Shown: piece after piece, positions 1 to 5,269 of the stretch | How the letters are laid out: every line of letters starts with the position of its first letter | How positions within the stretch are numbered: the first letter of the stretch is position 1 | Assembly: GCA_016937825.1 (NCBI GenBank) | Contig: JAFGVT010000123.1 | Location: 1-6,503 of the forward strand | Reading direction: 5' to 3' | Origin: Fidelibacterota bacterium | GTDB taxonomy: Bacteria; Fidelibacterota; Fidelibacteria; Fidelibacterales; Fidelibacteraceae | DNA: 6,503 nt | Notes under the pieces: generated by a model | The model's database searches: none | Told to the model about the DNA's origin: nothing | What the model saw: the letters and a program-made list of their open reading frames with translations, nothing else | Program-made: the position numbers and the translations under genes

Positions 1-62
1 ATATTGATAAAACCCATTCGCTCCGGGACGCTGAAGGTCAGATAGTCGGTATGGGATCTCAT
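1..62 (-). CDS. yjbQ: YjbQ-family protein (secondary thiamine-phosphate synthase family), N-terminal fragment cut by window edge
   Basis: Only the first 20 codons are present, read from an ATG at 62 down to base 1 with no stop. The visible residues include RSHTDYLTFSVPERMGFIN. A short charged start, the strand YLTF, an E-R pair and then G/F-x-N are typical of the N-terminus of YjbQ/UPF0047 proteins, as I know the family. These are small proteins of about 135-140 residues, some of which have thiamine-phosphate synthase side activity. The start lies 4 nt after the stop of the SPFH gene in the same direction. No clear Shine-Dalgarno sequence precedes it, so it is probably translated by coupling as the third gene of the operon. 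The family call rests on 20 residues only, and the catalytic histidine and metal-binding region lie outside the window. Confidence 0.66.
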   Translation of the reverse strand, partial: MRSHTDYLTFSVPERMGFIN

Positions 63-66
63 GCCG

Positions 67-1017
67 TTATTTTACGTCGGGCTTCAGGATCTTTGCCTTG
101 GCCTGCTTGCTGCTTTCCAGGACCTTTGAGACCGCGGCGACCATGCCGCCGATATCCGAAAGGTTCGAGGGCAGGATCAGGGTATTGTTCTCTTTGGCCA
201 GTTTTCCGAACTCGGTAAGGTACTGTTCGGCGATACGCAGGTTGACCGCTTCGGCGCCGCCTTTTTCGTTGATCACTTTCCCGATCTCTTTCAGTCCCAG
301 CGCGGTGGCAACGGCCACCTTTTCGATCTCGGCCGCGCGGCCTTCCGCCTCGTTGATCCGGCGCTGTTTTTCGCCCTCGGATCGCGCGATCAATTCCTGT
401 TTGTCCCCGTCGGCACGGTTGATCTTGGCCTGTTTGTCGCCCTCGGATTCCGCGATCAGGGCGCGCTTTTCCCGTTCGGCGCGCATCTGTTTTTCCATGG
501 CGTCCTTGATGCTCTGCGGCGGCGTGATGTTCTTGACCTCATAGCGCGTCACCTTGACGCCCCAGGGATCGGAAGCCTTGTCGACCGCATCCACGATGGA
601 AATATTGATCGTTTCGCGTTCCTCGAAGGACTTGTCCAGCTCCATCCGGCCGATCACGCTTCGCATCGTGGTCTGGGCAAGCTGGGTGGCGGCGAACTGA
701 TAATTGTCGATGCCGTAGGAAGCCTTCACCGGGTCCATCACCTGCAGATACAGGATGCCGTCGACTTCCACGGAAATGTTGTCCCGGGTGATACAGGTTT
801 GCGAGACCACGTCCAGCGCCTGTTCCTTCAGGGTATGCTTATAGGAAACCCGGTCGACCATGGGGACCAGAACATGGAACCCGGCCGTCAGGGTCTTTTT
901 GTATTTTCCGAGCCGCTCGACGATAAAGGCGGACTTTTGCGGCACGACTCTGATATATTTGGCGAGGATCACGAACGCCAATATGATCAGACCTATCCAG
1001 ATAATGGTTCCAATCAT
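67..1017 (-). CDS. qmcA: SPFH/Band 7 membrane protein, stomatin/slipin (QmcA) type
   Basis: This 316-residue protein is a bacterial stomatin-like scaffold, thought to oligomerise on the membrane and organise membrane microdomains or modulate membrane proteases. Residues 3-19 form one N-terminal hydrophobic anchor, followed by the SPFH domain at about 22-180. That domain has the family signatures VPQKSAFIVERLGKY (25-39), the G-x-H-x-L-x-P segment near 46-52, TRDN (77-80) and WGVKVTRYEVKNI (152-164). A charged coiled coil at about 175-235 contains 11-residue repeats. The C-terminus carries the common TLILPSNL element (279-286). The start is fixed by AAAGGAG, 7 nt upstream, which shares two bases with the NfeD stop codon. 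The gene lies between an NfeD gene and a YjbQ gene in one operon. Length and layout match QmcA/slipin. The exact substrate or partner protease cannot be read from the sequence. Confidence 0.93.
   Translation of the reverse strand: MIGTIIWIGLIILAFVILAKYIRVVPQKSAFIVERLGKYKKTLTAGFHVLVPMVDRVSYKHTLKEQALDVVSQTCITRDNISVEVDGILYLQVMDPVKASYGIDNYQFAATQLAQTTMRSVIGRMELDKSFEERETINISIVDAVDKASDPWGVKVTRYEVKNITPPQSIKDAMEKQMRAEREKRALIAESEGDKQAKINRADGDKQELIARSEGEKQRRINEAEGRAAEIEKVAVATALGLKEIGKVINEKGGAEAVNLRIAEQYLTEFGKLAKENNTLILPSNLSDIGGMVAAVSKVLESSKQAKAKILKPDVK
325..453 (-). repeat. Coiled-coil repeat of 11 residues inside the SPFH protein
   Basis: Residues 189-231 of the SPFH protein are built from consecutive 11-residue units: AESEGDKQAKI (189-199), NRADGDKQELI (200-210), ARSEGEKQRRI (211-221) and a diverged fourth unit from 222. 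Glycines 193, 204, 215 and 226 fall exactly 11 apart. An 11-residue period is the hallmark of the long SPFH helical arm, which forms the walls of stomatin/flotillin cages. The matching DNA is only roughly repetitive, so the constraint is at protein level. Confidence 0.8.
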
Positions 1018-1024
1018 GTTTCTA

Positions 1025-1031
1025 CTCCTTT
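1025..1031 (-). promoter_or_regulatory. Ribosome binding site of the SPFH gene overlapping the NfeD stop codon
   Basis: On the minus strand the sequence is TAAAGGAG followed by 7 nt and then ATG. The TAA is the NfeD stop (1030-1032), and AAAGGAG reuses its last two bases. This arrangement supports translational coupling of the two genes and confirms the ATG at 1017. Confidence 0.8.
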
Positions 1032-1470
1032 AGTTGATGGGTTTAACCTTTAGTTTAATGCTGTCTTTCCCGGTGATGACCACGGGGGCGCCTTCGGGAA
1101 TATCCTCGTCGGCAAAAGCCTCCCAGGATACGCCGCGGTACAGGATCTTTCCTTCGCCGTTCGCAATGGCCTTCTCCACGACGGCCTTGCGGCCGATGTA
1201 GTCATCCACGCCCTCGCTCTCCGCGCCTTCCTGGTCGCTGAAAAAGCGTTTCTTCAGCTGTCTCCGGAGTAAGATCAGGGCCGCAATGGAGAGGACCGTA
1301 AAGGACATCAGCTGCACCCAGACCGCCATGCCGGGGAAGATCCACACCAGAATGGCGGTGATCCAGGCTCCCGCTCCGAAAAAGACGACGATCAGGCCCG
1401 GAATAACGAATTCCAGAAGCGCCATGACCAGCCCGACGATGAACCAGATAAGAATCGGTGAGAATTCCAT
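1030..1470 (-). CDS. NfeD family protein, short YbbJ type
   Basis: The protein is 146 residues long. Three hydrophobic segments (about 7-24, 25-44 and 50-68) are followed by a basic loop (RRQLKKR, 69-75). A C-terminal OB-fold domain follows (about 90-143) with the family signatures YIGRKAVV (91-98), GKILYRGVSWEAFADE (107-122) and GAPVVI...LKVKP. This is the short NfeD form without the N-terminal ClpP-like serine protease. In the family, such proteins act with the neighbouring SPFH protein, the OB domain contacting the stomatin partner; E. coli YbbJ-QmcA is the model pair. The start ATG has AAGGAG 6 nt upstream (1477-1482), and the gene is first in the operon. No strong promoter is obvious between it and the terminator just upstream. 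A weak -10-like TAAATT lies at about 1487-1492. Confidence 0.92.
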   Translation of the reverse strand: MEFSPILIWFIVGLVMALLEFVIPGLIVVFFGAGAWITAILVWIFPGMAVWVQLMSFTVLSIAALILLRRQLKKRFFSDQEGAESEGVDDYIGRKAVVEKAIANGEGKILYRGVSWEAFADEDIPEGAPVVITGKDSIKLKVKPIN

Positions 1471-1497
1471 GTCTTACTCCTTTTCAAAATTTACGAT

Positions 1498-1527
1498 AAA
1501 AAAAAGCGCGAATGTTTCGCGCTTTTT
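1498..1527 (-). terminator. Strong intrinsic terminator of the ytfJ-like gene (bidirectional shape)
   Basis: Bases 1501-1512 and 1516-1527 are a perfect 12-bp inverted repeat with a 3-nt loop (TGT on the plus strand). The GC core is GCGCGAA paired with TTCGCGC. Read on the minus strand it sits 11 nt past the YtfJ stop and ends in eight consecutive T, the classical rho-independent form. Five T also follow the core on the plus strand. It separates the ytfJ-like gene from the nfeD operon. Confidence 0.93.
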
Positions 1528-1537
1528 CTAAACCTAT

Positions 1538-2065
1538 TTAAAGATTCGCCTTAATGGTCTTTATGTAGTCGGCAACATCCTCTTCGCTCATTTTTCCGTC
1601 CTTGCGATAGACGAGTACGCCGTTCTTGTTGAAAACCAGGGTGCAATAGGTGTTGTCGGTCAGTCCCCATTTATTGACAAAAACGCTGTTCCCGTCTTTA
1701 AGGTACAGCGTGTCGGGGTACTTCTTCTGCTTCCCGTTCAGGACCATGGTGACGGCAAAGGCGGGAAGTTTGGTCGCTTTGTAATTGATCACGGCGACCG
1801 TTTTCAGCAGGTCTTTGGAAATATCTTCCGCATCCAGGGTCTCTTCGGCAAGCGTATTCAGGTCCGATTCGTCCGGATCCACGTAGAACAGGCACCAGGC
1901 GGTGGTGTTGAGTTCGCTGCTGCACCAGGGCGTCTTGTCCAGGCGGCCGCCGTCCTTTCCGGAGATCTCCAGTTTCACCGGCTTTTCGCCGACAAGGATA
2001 CCTTCCGCGAATGCAAATCCCGCGAACAAGGCAAGAACAGTTAACACGATCAAGAGCTTCTTCAT
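1538..2065 (-). CDS. ytfJ: Secreted YtfJ-like protein, thioredoxin-like fold
   Basis: The product is 175 residues, starting at MKKLLIV. An upstream in-frame ATG at 2098 would add 11 residues, but the start at 2065 has AGGAGGG 5 nt before it and gives a clean signal peptide: K2-K3, a hydrophobic stretch at 4-17, and AFA/E cleavage after residue 20. The mature part resembles E. coli YtfJ, a periplasmic protein of unknown role with a thioredoxin-like fold. The best match is the C-terminal half: W133-x-L, then a hydrophobic strand with F/D-K-N/D-G (145-149), then KDG-K-M-S-E-E-D (155-163). The thioredoxin CxxC is absent. Cysteines are at 48, 58 and 141, so a classical redox site is not seen. The gene is monocistronic, with a promoter upstream and a strong terminator downstream. 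The family call comes from remembered similarity and is moderately sure. Export is well supported. Confidence 0.72.
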   Translation of the reverse strand: MKKLLIVLTVLALFAGFAFAEGILVGEKPVKLEISGKDGGRLDKTPWCSSELNTTAWCLFYVDPDESDLNTLAEETLDAEDISKDLLKTVAVINYKATKLPAFAVTMVLNGKQKKYPDTLYLKDGNSVFVNKWGLTDNTYCTLVFNKNGVLVYRKDGKMSEEDVADYIKTIKANL

Positions 2066-2070
2066 GTTTA

Positions 2071-2077
2071 CCCTCCT
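2071..2077 (-). promoter_or_regulatory. Ribosome binding site deciding the start of the ytfJ-like gene
   Basis: The minus-strand sequence AGGAGGG lies 5 nt before ATG 2065. It lies inside the 11-codon N-terminal extension that the longer reading from 2098 would need, so it argues for the shorter protein. Confidence 0.85.
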
Positions 2078-2099
2078 ATGAGTAGTTATGTGTTCCAAA

Positions 2100-2128
2100 A
2101 ATATATGACTTTTTTTATGCTTTCCAAA
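2100..2128 (-). promoter_or_regulatory. Putative promoter of the ytfJ-like gene
   Basis: Read on the minus strand, TTTGGA (2123-2128) is separated by 17 nt from TATATT (2100-2105), which has five of six bases of the sigma-70 -10 box. Transcription would start near 2092, leaving an untranslated leader of roughly 27 nt. The same stretch can be read as TTTG, 19 nt, TATATTTT, which is one base off the Bacteroidota consensus TTTG / TAnnTTTG. Both readings give the same promoter location. Confidence 0.5.
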
Positions 2129-2140
2129 CAGTATTTCTTT

Positions 2141-2176
2141 TACCCCTCAACTAGCCGGGAGGGGTATTTTTATTTT
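2141..2176 (+). other. GC-rich hairpin followed by a T-rich tract, upstream of the PHP gene
   Basis: TACCCCTC (2141-2148) pairs perfectly with GAGGGGTA (2159-2166) around a 10-nt loop. The stem is followed directly by TTTTTATTTT (2167-2176). On the plus strand this has the form of an intrinsic terminator, but no plus-strand gene lies upstream. Its right arm contains GGGAGGGG, a purine-rich ribosome-binding-like sequence. It could be a leader attenuator of the PHP gene, a stopper of transcription coming back from the divergent promoter region, or a structured leader. The minus strand lacks a T-run after the stem, so it does not terminate in that direction. Confidence 0.55.
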
Positions 2177-2210
2177 GTTTCTCCGGGCATTTCAGTCTAT
2201 CTTTGGGCTT

Positions 2211-3098
2211 ATGACAATCATGTTCCCCAAAATGACCGCCTCCGCCCCCGCTCCGGTCTCCGGCATCATCGCCGATCTGCACATTCACTCCACGGCGTCC
2301 GACGGCGAGTATTCCCCGGCCCGGATCGCGGCGATGCTCGACAAGGAACATATTCAGGCCGCCGCCCTGGCGGATCACGACAGCTTTGAAGGATTTCAAG
2401 AATTCAGGAATGCTTTTCACGGGGTTTCTGTTCCCGCGGTTGAACTTTCCGTCGAATACGAACATACCGGACTGCATCTGCTTGCCTACGGCTTCGATCC
2501 GGAGAACAAAGCGTTTATCAGCTGTCTGGAACATTTTCAGAAGGTCCGCTACGAACGGATAGGAAAAATGTGCGAGCGCCTCTGCGGTATGGGGGTCGCC
2601 GTCACCCTGGAAGACGTTAAAAAGAATTGCCCTCCCTCCACGACCCTCGGACGTCCGCACATCGCGCGCGCCCTGATCGCGGCGGGTCATGTCAAGTCCT
2701 TTAATGCGGCCTTCGAAAAATATCTCGGGGACGGAAAGTCCGCCTACGTCCCCAAGGCGCGGCTTGATTTTTATGAAGCCCTGGACATCATCCGGGCATC
2801 GGGAGGCGTGAGCATCCTGGCGCATCCGGGACTGTACCACCGTGAACTTGCCTTCGATGTGTTGAAAAAATTGCCCGTGGACGGGTTTGAAGCCTATCAC
2901 CCGAACCATTCGCGCTCTTTTTCCCGCGTGCTGATCGATCACTGCTTGCGGCATGAGCTGCCGTACACCGGAGGGTCGGATTTCCATGATCTGCGGAGAA
3001 ACAAGGCCAACGTGATCGGCAAATGGGGATTGACAAGCCCCGAGTGGGAAACGGTGAGATCGTATTTTAATGCGAATTGCGCCTACCGGATCGGATAA
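2211..3098 (+). CDS. PHP-domain metal-dependent phosphoesterase, TrpH/YciV (RNase AM) type
   Basis: The protein has 295 residues from this ATG, close to the 293 of E. coli YciV/TrpH. Metal-binding motifs of the PHP fold appear in order: DLHIHS (22-27), SDG (30-32), ADHD (54-57), E78 in AVELS, H89 in HLLAYGF, GRPHIAR (147-153), LAHPG (203-207), H230 and GSDFHD (255-260). These histidines and acids would bind a multinuclear metal centre. Relatives hydrolyse 3',5'-nucleoside bisphosphates or trim 5' ends of RNA, so a cytoplasmic nucleotide/RNA phosphoesterase is the best call. The start is uncertain. No Shine-Dalgarno sequence precedes ATG 2211, 2220 or 2232. A TTG at 2175 lies 12 nt after GGAGG but inside the T-tract of the hairpin. 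All choices leave the catalytic domain intact. The gene meets the next one tail to tail. Confidence 0.92.
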   Translation: MTIMFPKMTASAPAPVSGIIADLHIHSTASDGEYSPARIAAMLDKEHIQAAALADHDSFEGFQEFRNAFHGVSVPAVELSVEYEHTGLHLLAYGFDPENKAFISCLEHFQKVRYERIGKMCERLCGMGVAVTLEDVKKNCPPSTTLGRPHIARALIAAGHVKSFNAAFEKYLGDGKSAYVPKARLDFYEALDIIRASGGVSILAHPGLYHRELAFDVLKKLPVDGFEAYHPNHSRSFSRVLIDHCLRHELPYTGGSDFHDLRRNKANVIGKWGLTSPEWETVRSYFNANCAYRIG

Positions 3099-3104
3099 GC
3101 TGCC

Positions 3105-4178
3105 TTAGGGAGTGTCCGTCGGCAGGGTTTCCCCCATGATCGCGCGAAGCGCATAGAATCCGCCGGTATATTGCAGGATCAGCCCCAGGATCGACTGCAG
3201 GGGCACGCAAATGATCATGCCGATCGGACCCCACAGCCAGTGCCAGAAAAACAATGAAACAATAATGAACAAAGGCGAGAGTTTCAGCCCCTGCCCCAGC
3301 CAGCGCGGGTCCAGAACATTTCCGAAGAGGAACTGACTGGAGATCAGCAAGGTGGAGACCAGGAGGAAATTGCCGTTCAGTCCGTATTGCAGCAGGAAGA
3401 TCAGCATGGGGAACAGGGTGGCGATAATGGACCCGATGCTCGGGATGAAGTTGAGCAGAAACGTGATCATCCCGATAATGATGATAAAATCAAGCTTGAA
3501 AAACGAGGCGATGATCATCGCCGATACGGCGGTCCCGAAACTGATGATCGTCTTCCGGGTGATATAGGTCTGGATCTTTTTCTGGATCTCGGGAATGATC
3601 TCCGGACGGTTCTGCCCCTTGAAGTTCAGGATCAGCGCCGCGAGGCGTTCTTCCAGCTTTTTCCGCTCGGCGATAATGAACAGCAGGATCAGGATCATCA
3701 GGATCAGCGACACGATAAAATCCAGGAAGCTCCCCATCGTGGACGTAATGAAGGACTGAAGGGAAATCCGGTTCGCCAGCTCAAACCAGTTCACCTTGCT
3801 TCTGAAAAAGTACTGCGCATCCTCCATGGGGATCTTGAATTGGGACAGCACGTTCTGGAATGTCAGCACCAGCTTGTCCTGGTATTTCGGGAATTCGCCG
3901 GCGAAAGAGGAGATGCTCGCGAAGACCAGGGTGCCGATCAGGAAAAGAACGACGCTGACGATCACCAGCAATAACAGGATAATGACAAAGTTCGGAACAC
4001 GTTTTTTGGTCAGGAAACTGATCATGGGAGAAAACATGAACGCAAAGAAAACCGCAAGAATGAGCGGAATAAAGATGTTGCGGAGTTCTCTTAAAAAGTA
4101 GACCGAGATACAGGCGGCGATCAGGATCACCAGATGCCGCAGATGCCGCCGTATTTTTTCATTCGCCAGTTTTTCCAT
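3105..4178 (-). CDS. AI-2E family transporter (PerM/TqsA superfamily, formerly UPF0118)
   Basis: This is a 357-residue polytopic inner-membrane protein. Hydrophobic segments lie at about 13-29, 32-54, 61-87, 151-170, 208-226, 230-262, 268-284 and 301-335. A soluble amphipathic region (88-150) and a basic loop (171-205, ERKKLEERL and following) match the family. Hallmarks are FLLNFIPSIGSIIATLFP (240-257), N287 with DPRWLG (290-295), LKLSPL (298-303) and the closing WGPIGMIICVPL (316-327). Some members export autoinducer-2 and others act as Na+/H+ antiporters or permeases of unknown substrate, so the substrate cannot be told. The ATG at 4178 is preceded by AGGTGAG (4181-4187), well matched to the 16S rRNA tail. 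The gene stands alone, divergent from the glycogen-synthase-like gene and convergent with the PHP gene. Confidence 0.93.
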   Translation of the reverse strand: MEKLANEKIRRHLRHLVILIAACISVYFLRELRNIFIPLILAVFFAFMFSPMISFLTKKRVPNFVIILLLLVIVSVVLFLIGTLVFASISSFAGEFPKYQDKLVLTFQNVLSQFKIPMEDAQYFFRSKVNWFELANRISLQSFITSTMGSFLDFIVSLILMILILLFIIAERKKLEERLAALILNFKGQNRPEIIPEIQKKIQTYITRKTIISFGTAVSAMIIASFFKLDFIIIIGMITFLLNFIPSIGSIIATLFPMLIFLLQYGLNGNFLLVSTLLISSQFLFGNVLDPRWLGQGLKLSPLFIIVSLFFWHWLWGPIGMIICVPLQSILGLILQYTGGFYALRAIMGETLPTDTP

Positions 4179-4201
4179 TTCTCACCTGTGTTGCGTATCA
4201 A

Positions 4202-4229
4202 AGTTTATCATTTCTGACCATTTTTACAA
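4202..4229 (-). promoter_or_regulatory. Putative promoter of the AI-2E family gene
   Basis: Read on the minus strand, TTGTAA (4224-4229) is followed after 16 nt by TAAACT (4202-4207). Each box matches four of six consensus bases. The leader to ATG 4178 would be short, about 17 nt, just enough for the AGGTGAG ribosome binding site. This region is AT-rich, so the match is suggestive only. Confidence 0.4.
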
Positions 4230-4365
4230 GTTTATTCTTAACGGCGGCGCGAAATTTTTGTTCACTTGCACAAATCTCCCCCTTTCCCTGCAATTTCGAA
4301 ATATCATCATGAATTGTGGGTGTTCCTTAACGGTTATTTCGCGATTTATATATTTGGTTTAAAGA

Positions 4366-4379
4366 TTGACACACATCAA
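4366..4379. promoter_or_regulatory. FNR/CRP-family-like operator overlapping the -35 box
   Basis: TTGAC-ACAC-ATCAA differs by one base from the FNR-type palindrome TTGAT-N4-ATCAA. The flanking A and T extend the symmetry to ATTGA-N6-TCAAT (4365-4380). The site coincides with the -35 hexamer and is centred near -28 of the predicted start, a place where a bound regulator would more likely repress than activate. Part of the match is shared with the -35 consensus itself, so chance is possible. Confidence 0.35.
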
Positions 4380-4394
4380 TTTATTTCGTAAATT
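4366..4394 (+). promoter_or_regulatory. Sigma-70-like promoter of the glycogen-synthase-like / lipoprotein pair
   Basis: A perfect -35 box TTGACA (4366-4371) is followed after the ideal 17 nt by TAAATT (4389-4394). Transcription would start near 4401, giving a leader of about 32 nt before ATG 4433. It is the best promoter match seen in the window. The Bacteroidota-like element TATATTTG (4349-4356) lies just upstream, but it has no TTTG partner at the right distance. Confidence 0.62.
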
Positions 4395-4432
4395 TACATT
4401 AACGTTTGCTGCATTTAAACCAAGAAAAAGGT

Positions 4433-5269
4433 ATGAACCTGAAAATATATAACATCGCCAAGCGTGTTTCCCCCTTTACGCCGTCTTCCACCGAAGGGGA
4501 CTTCATTTCCAACACCTCAAAGATCTTCAACGAGAACAAGATCGACGTTCGGGTGTTCCTGCCCCGCTACGGCTATATTTCCGAACGGAAATACATTCTG
4601 CGCGAGGTGATCCGGCTGAAGGAGATCCCGGTCGGCGTCGGCGGCGAAACCTGCGTATCGTCCGTCAAATCGGCGTTCATCCCGGATTCGCGGGTACAGG
4701 TCTACTTTAACATCTATCCGGAATTCTACCGCGACATTACCAAGCAGGTGACCAGCAATTACCTCCAGCCGAAAAACGGCAACGTTTTCAATACCTTCCT
4801 GATGTATTGCCATGCCGCGCTGACCACCCTGGAGCGCCTGTACTGGCAGCCGGACCTGATCCTGTGCTACAACTGGCACACGGCGCTGGTCCCCATCATG
4901 ATGAAAACGGTCCTGAAGGACCATCCCTGGTTCTCAAAGATCAAGGTCGTCACCGTGATCAGCGAAGATGAGCCTTTCTTTGCGTTCCCCGCAGAGGCGC
5001 TGGAACATTTCAATGTCCAGGATCCCGCGGCGCTCTCGGACCCGGCCGAATTCCTCCGCAGCGCGCTGGAACATTCCGACGGGATCATCCGCCTGAGTTC
5101 AAAAAAAGAGAACAAGGCCGGCGCCCTGCTCAAGAGCAAAAAAATAAATGAGATTTTGCTCGCAAAGAAGGAACATAATACGACGTTCAACATAAACACA
5201 TCGAACAATAACATAGAATTTTGGGGCCCAATTGCAAAAGAACTATATGAATTCCTTGACATCCTCTAG
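4433..5269 (+). CDS. Glycogen/starch synthase N-terminal-domain protein (GT5-like), stand-alone and probably non-canonical
   Basis: This 278-residue protein resembles only the N-terminal Rossmann half of bacterial glycogen synthase. Residues 3-17 (LKIYNIAKRVSPFTP) match the first strand and the V-x-P-F turn. DVRVFLPRYGYI (38-49) matches the conserved D-V-R-V-x-L-P-x-Y segment. DLILCYNWHTALVP (141-154) matches the H-D-W-H-T/A region, and KVVTVISED (171-179) follows. The C-terminal nucleotide-binding domain is missing: full enzymes have about 480 residues. The K-x-G-G-L motif that contacts ADP-glucose is absent; proline 17 stands at the lysine position and STEGD follows. Short proteins of this type occur in Bacteroidota next to a DUF4270 lipoprotein gene. 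True glycogen synthesis is therefore unlikely. The ATG at 4433 fits the promoter; the alternative TTG at 4406 is too near the transcript start. The ribosome binding site is weak (AAAAAGG). Confidence 0.75.
   Translation: MNLKIYNIAKRVSPFTPSSTEGDFISNTSKIFNENKIDVRVFLPRYGYISERKYILREVIRLKEIPVGVGGETCVSSVKSAFIPDSRVQVYFNIYPEFYRDITKQVTSNYLQPKNGNVFNTFLMYCHAALTTLERLYWQPDLILCYNWHTALVPIMMKTVLKDHPWFSKIKVVTVISEDEPFFAFPAEALEHFNVQDPAALSDPAEFLRSALEHSDGIIRLSSKKENKAGALLKSKKINEILLAKKEHNTTFNINTSNNNIEFWGPIAKELYEFLDIL

Noticed and set aside
98..544. 148-codon plus-strand frame rich in serine and alanine
   Set aside because: It is antisense to the SPFH coiled coil. Its apparent repeats mirror the 11-residue repeats of the real protein.
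2066..2098. Longer start of the ytfJ-like gene at 2098
   Set aside because: It would place HITTHRR before the signal peptide and bury the strong AGGAGGG site inside the coding region.
2151..2987. 278-codon open frame on the minus strand
   Set aside because: It lies fully antisense to the PHP gene, whose motifs are unmistakable. Its product has no recognisable domain and an arginine/glycine-rich make-up typical of a shadow frame.
3684..3707. Short repeats of AGGATCA
   Set aside because: They come from repeated Ile/Leu codons in a transmembrane segment and are not an independent repeat array.
3387..3974. 195-codon plus-strand frame rich in D, Q, E and H
   Set aside because: It is the complement of transmembrane codons of the AI-2E family gene, which explains the extreme hydrophilic composition.
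4132..4149. Tandem 9-bp repeat AGATGCCGC
   Set aside because: Two copies only, in frame in the AI-2E family gene, encoding the repeated R-H-L of its N-terminus. It is likely a trivial duplication.
4293..4302. 10-bp palindrome ATTTCGAAAT
   Set aside because: Perfect but short and AT-rich, about 70 nt upstream of the -35 box. No known regulator site is recognised.
4237..4333. Two copies of CTTAACGG in the divergent intergenic region, 89 nt apart
   Set aside because: An 8-bp direct repeat is about what chance gives in a region of this size, and the spacing relative to the promoters is not informative.
4179..4432. Possible small RNA or riboswitch in the 254-nt intergenic region
   Set aside because: Beyond the two promoters and the FNR-like site I see no stable GC-rich stem, terminator or conserved riboswitch core.
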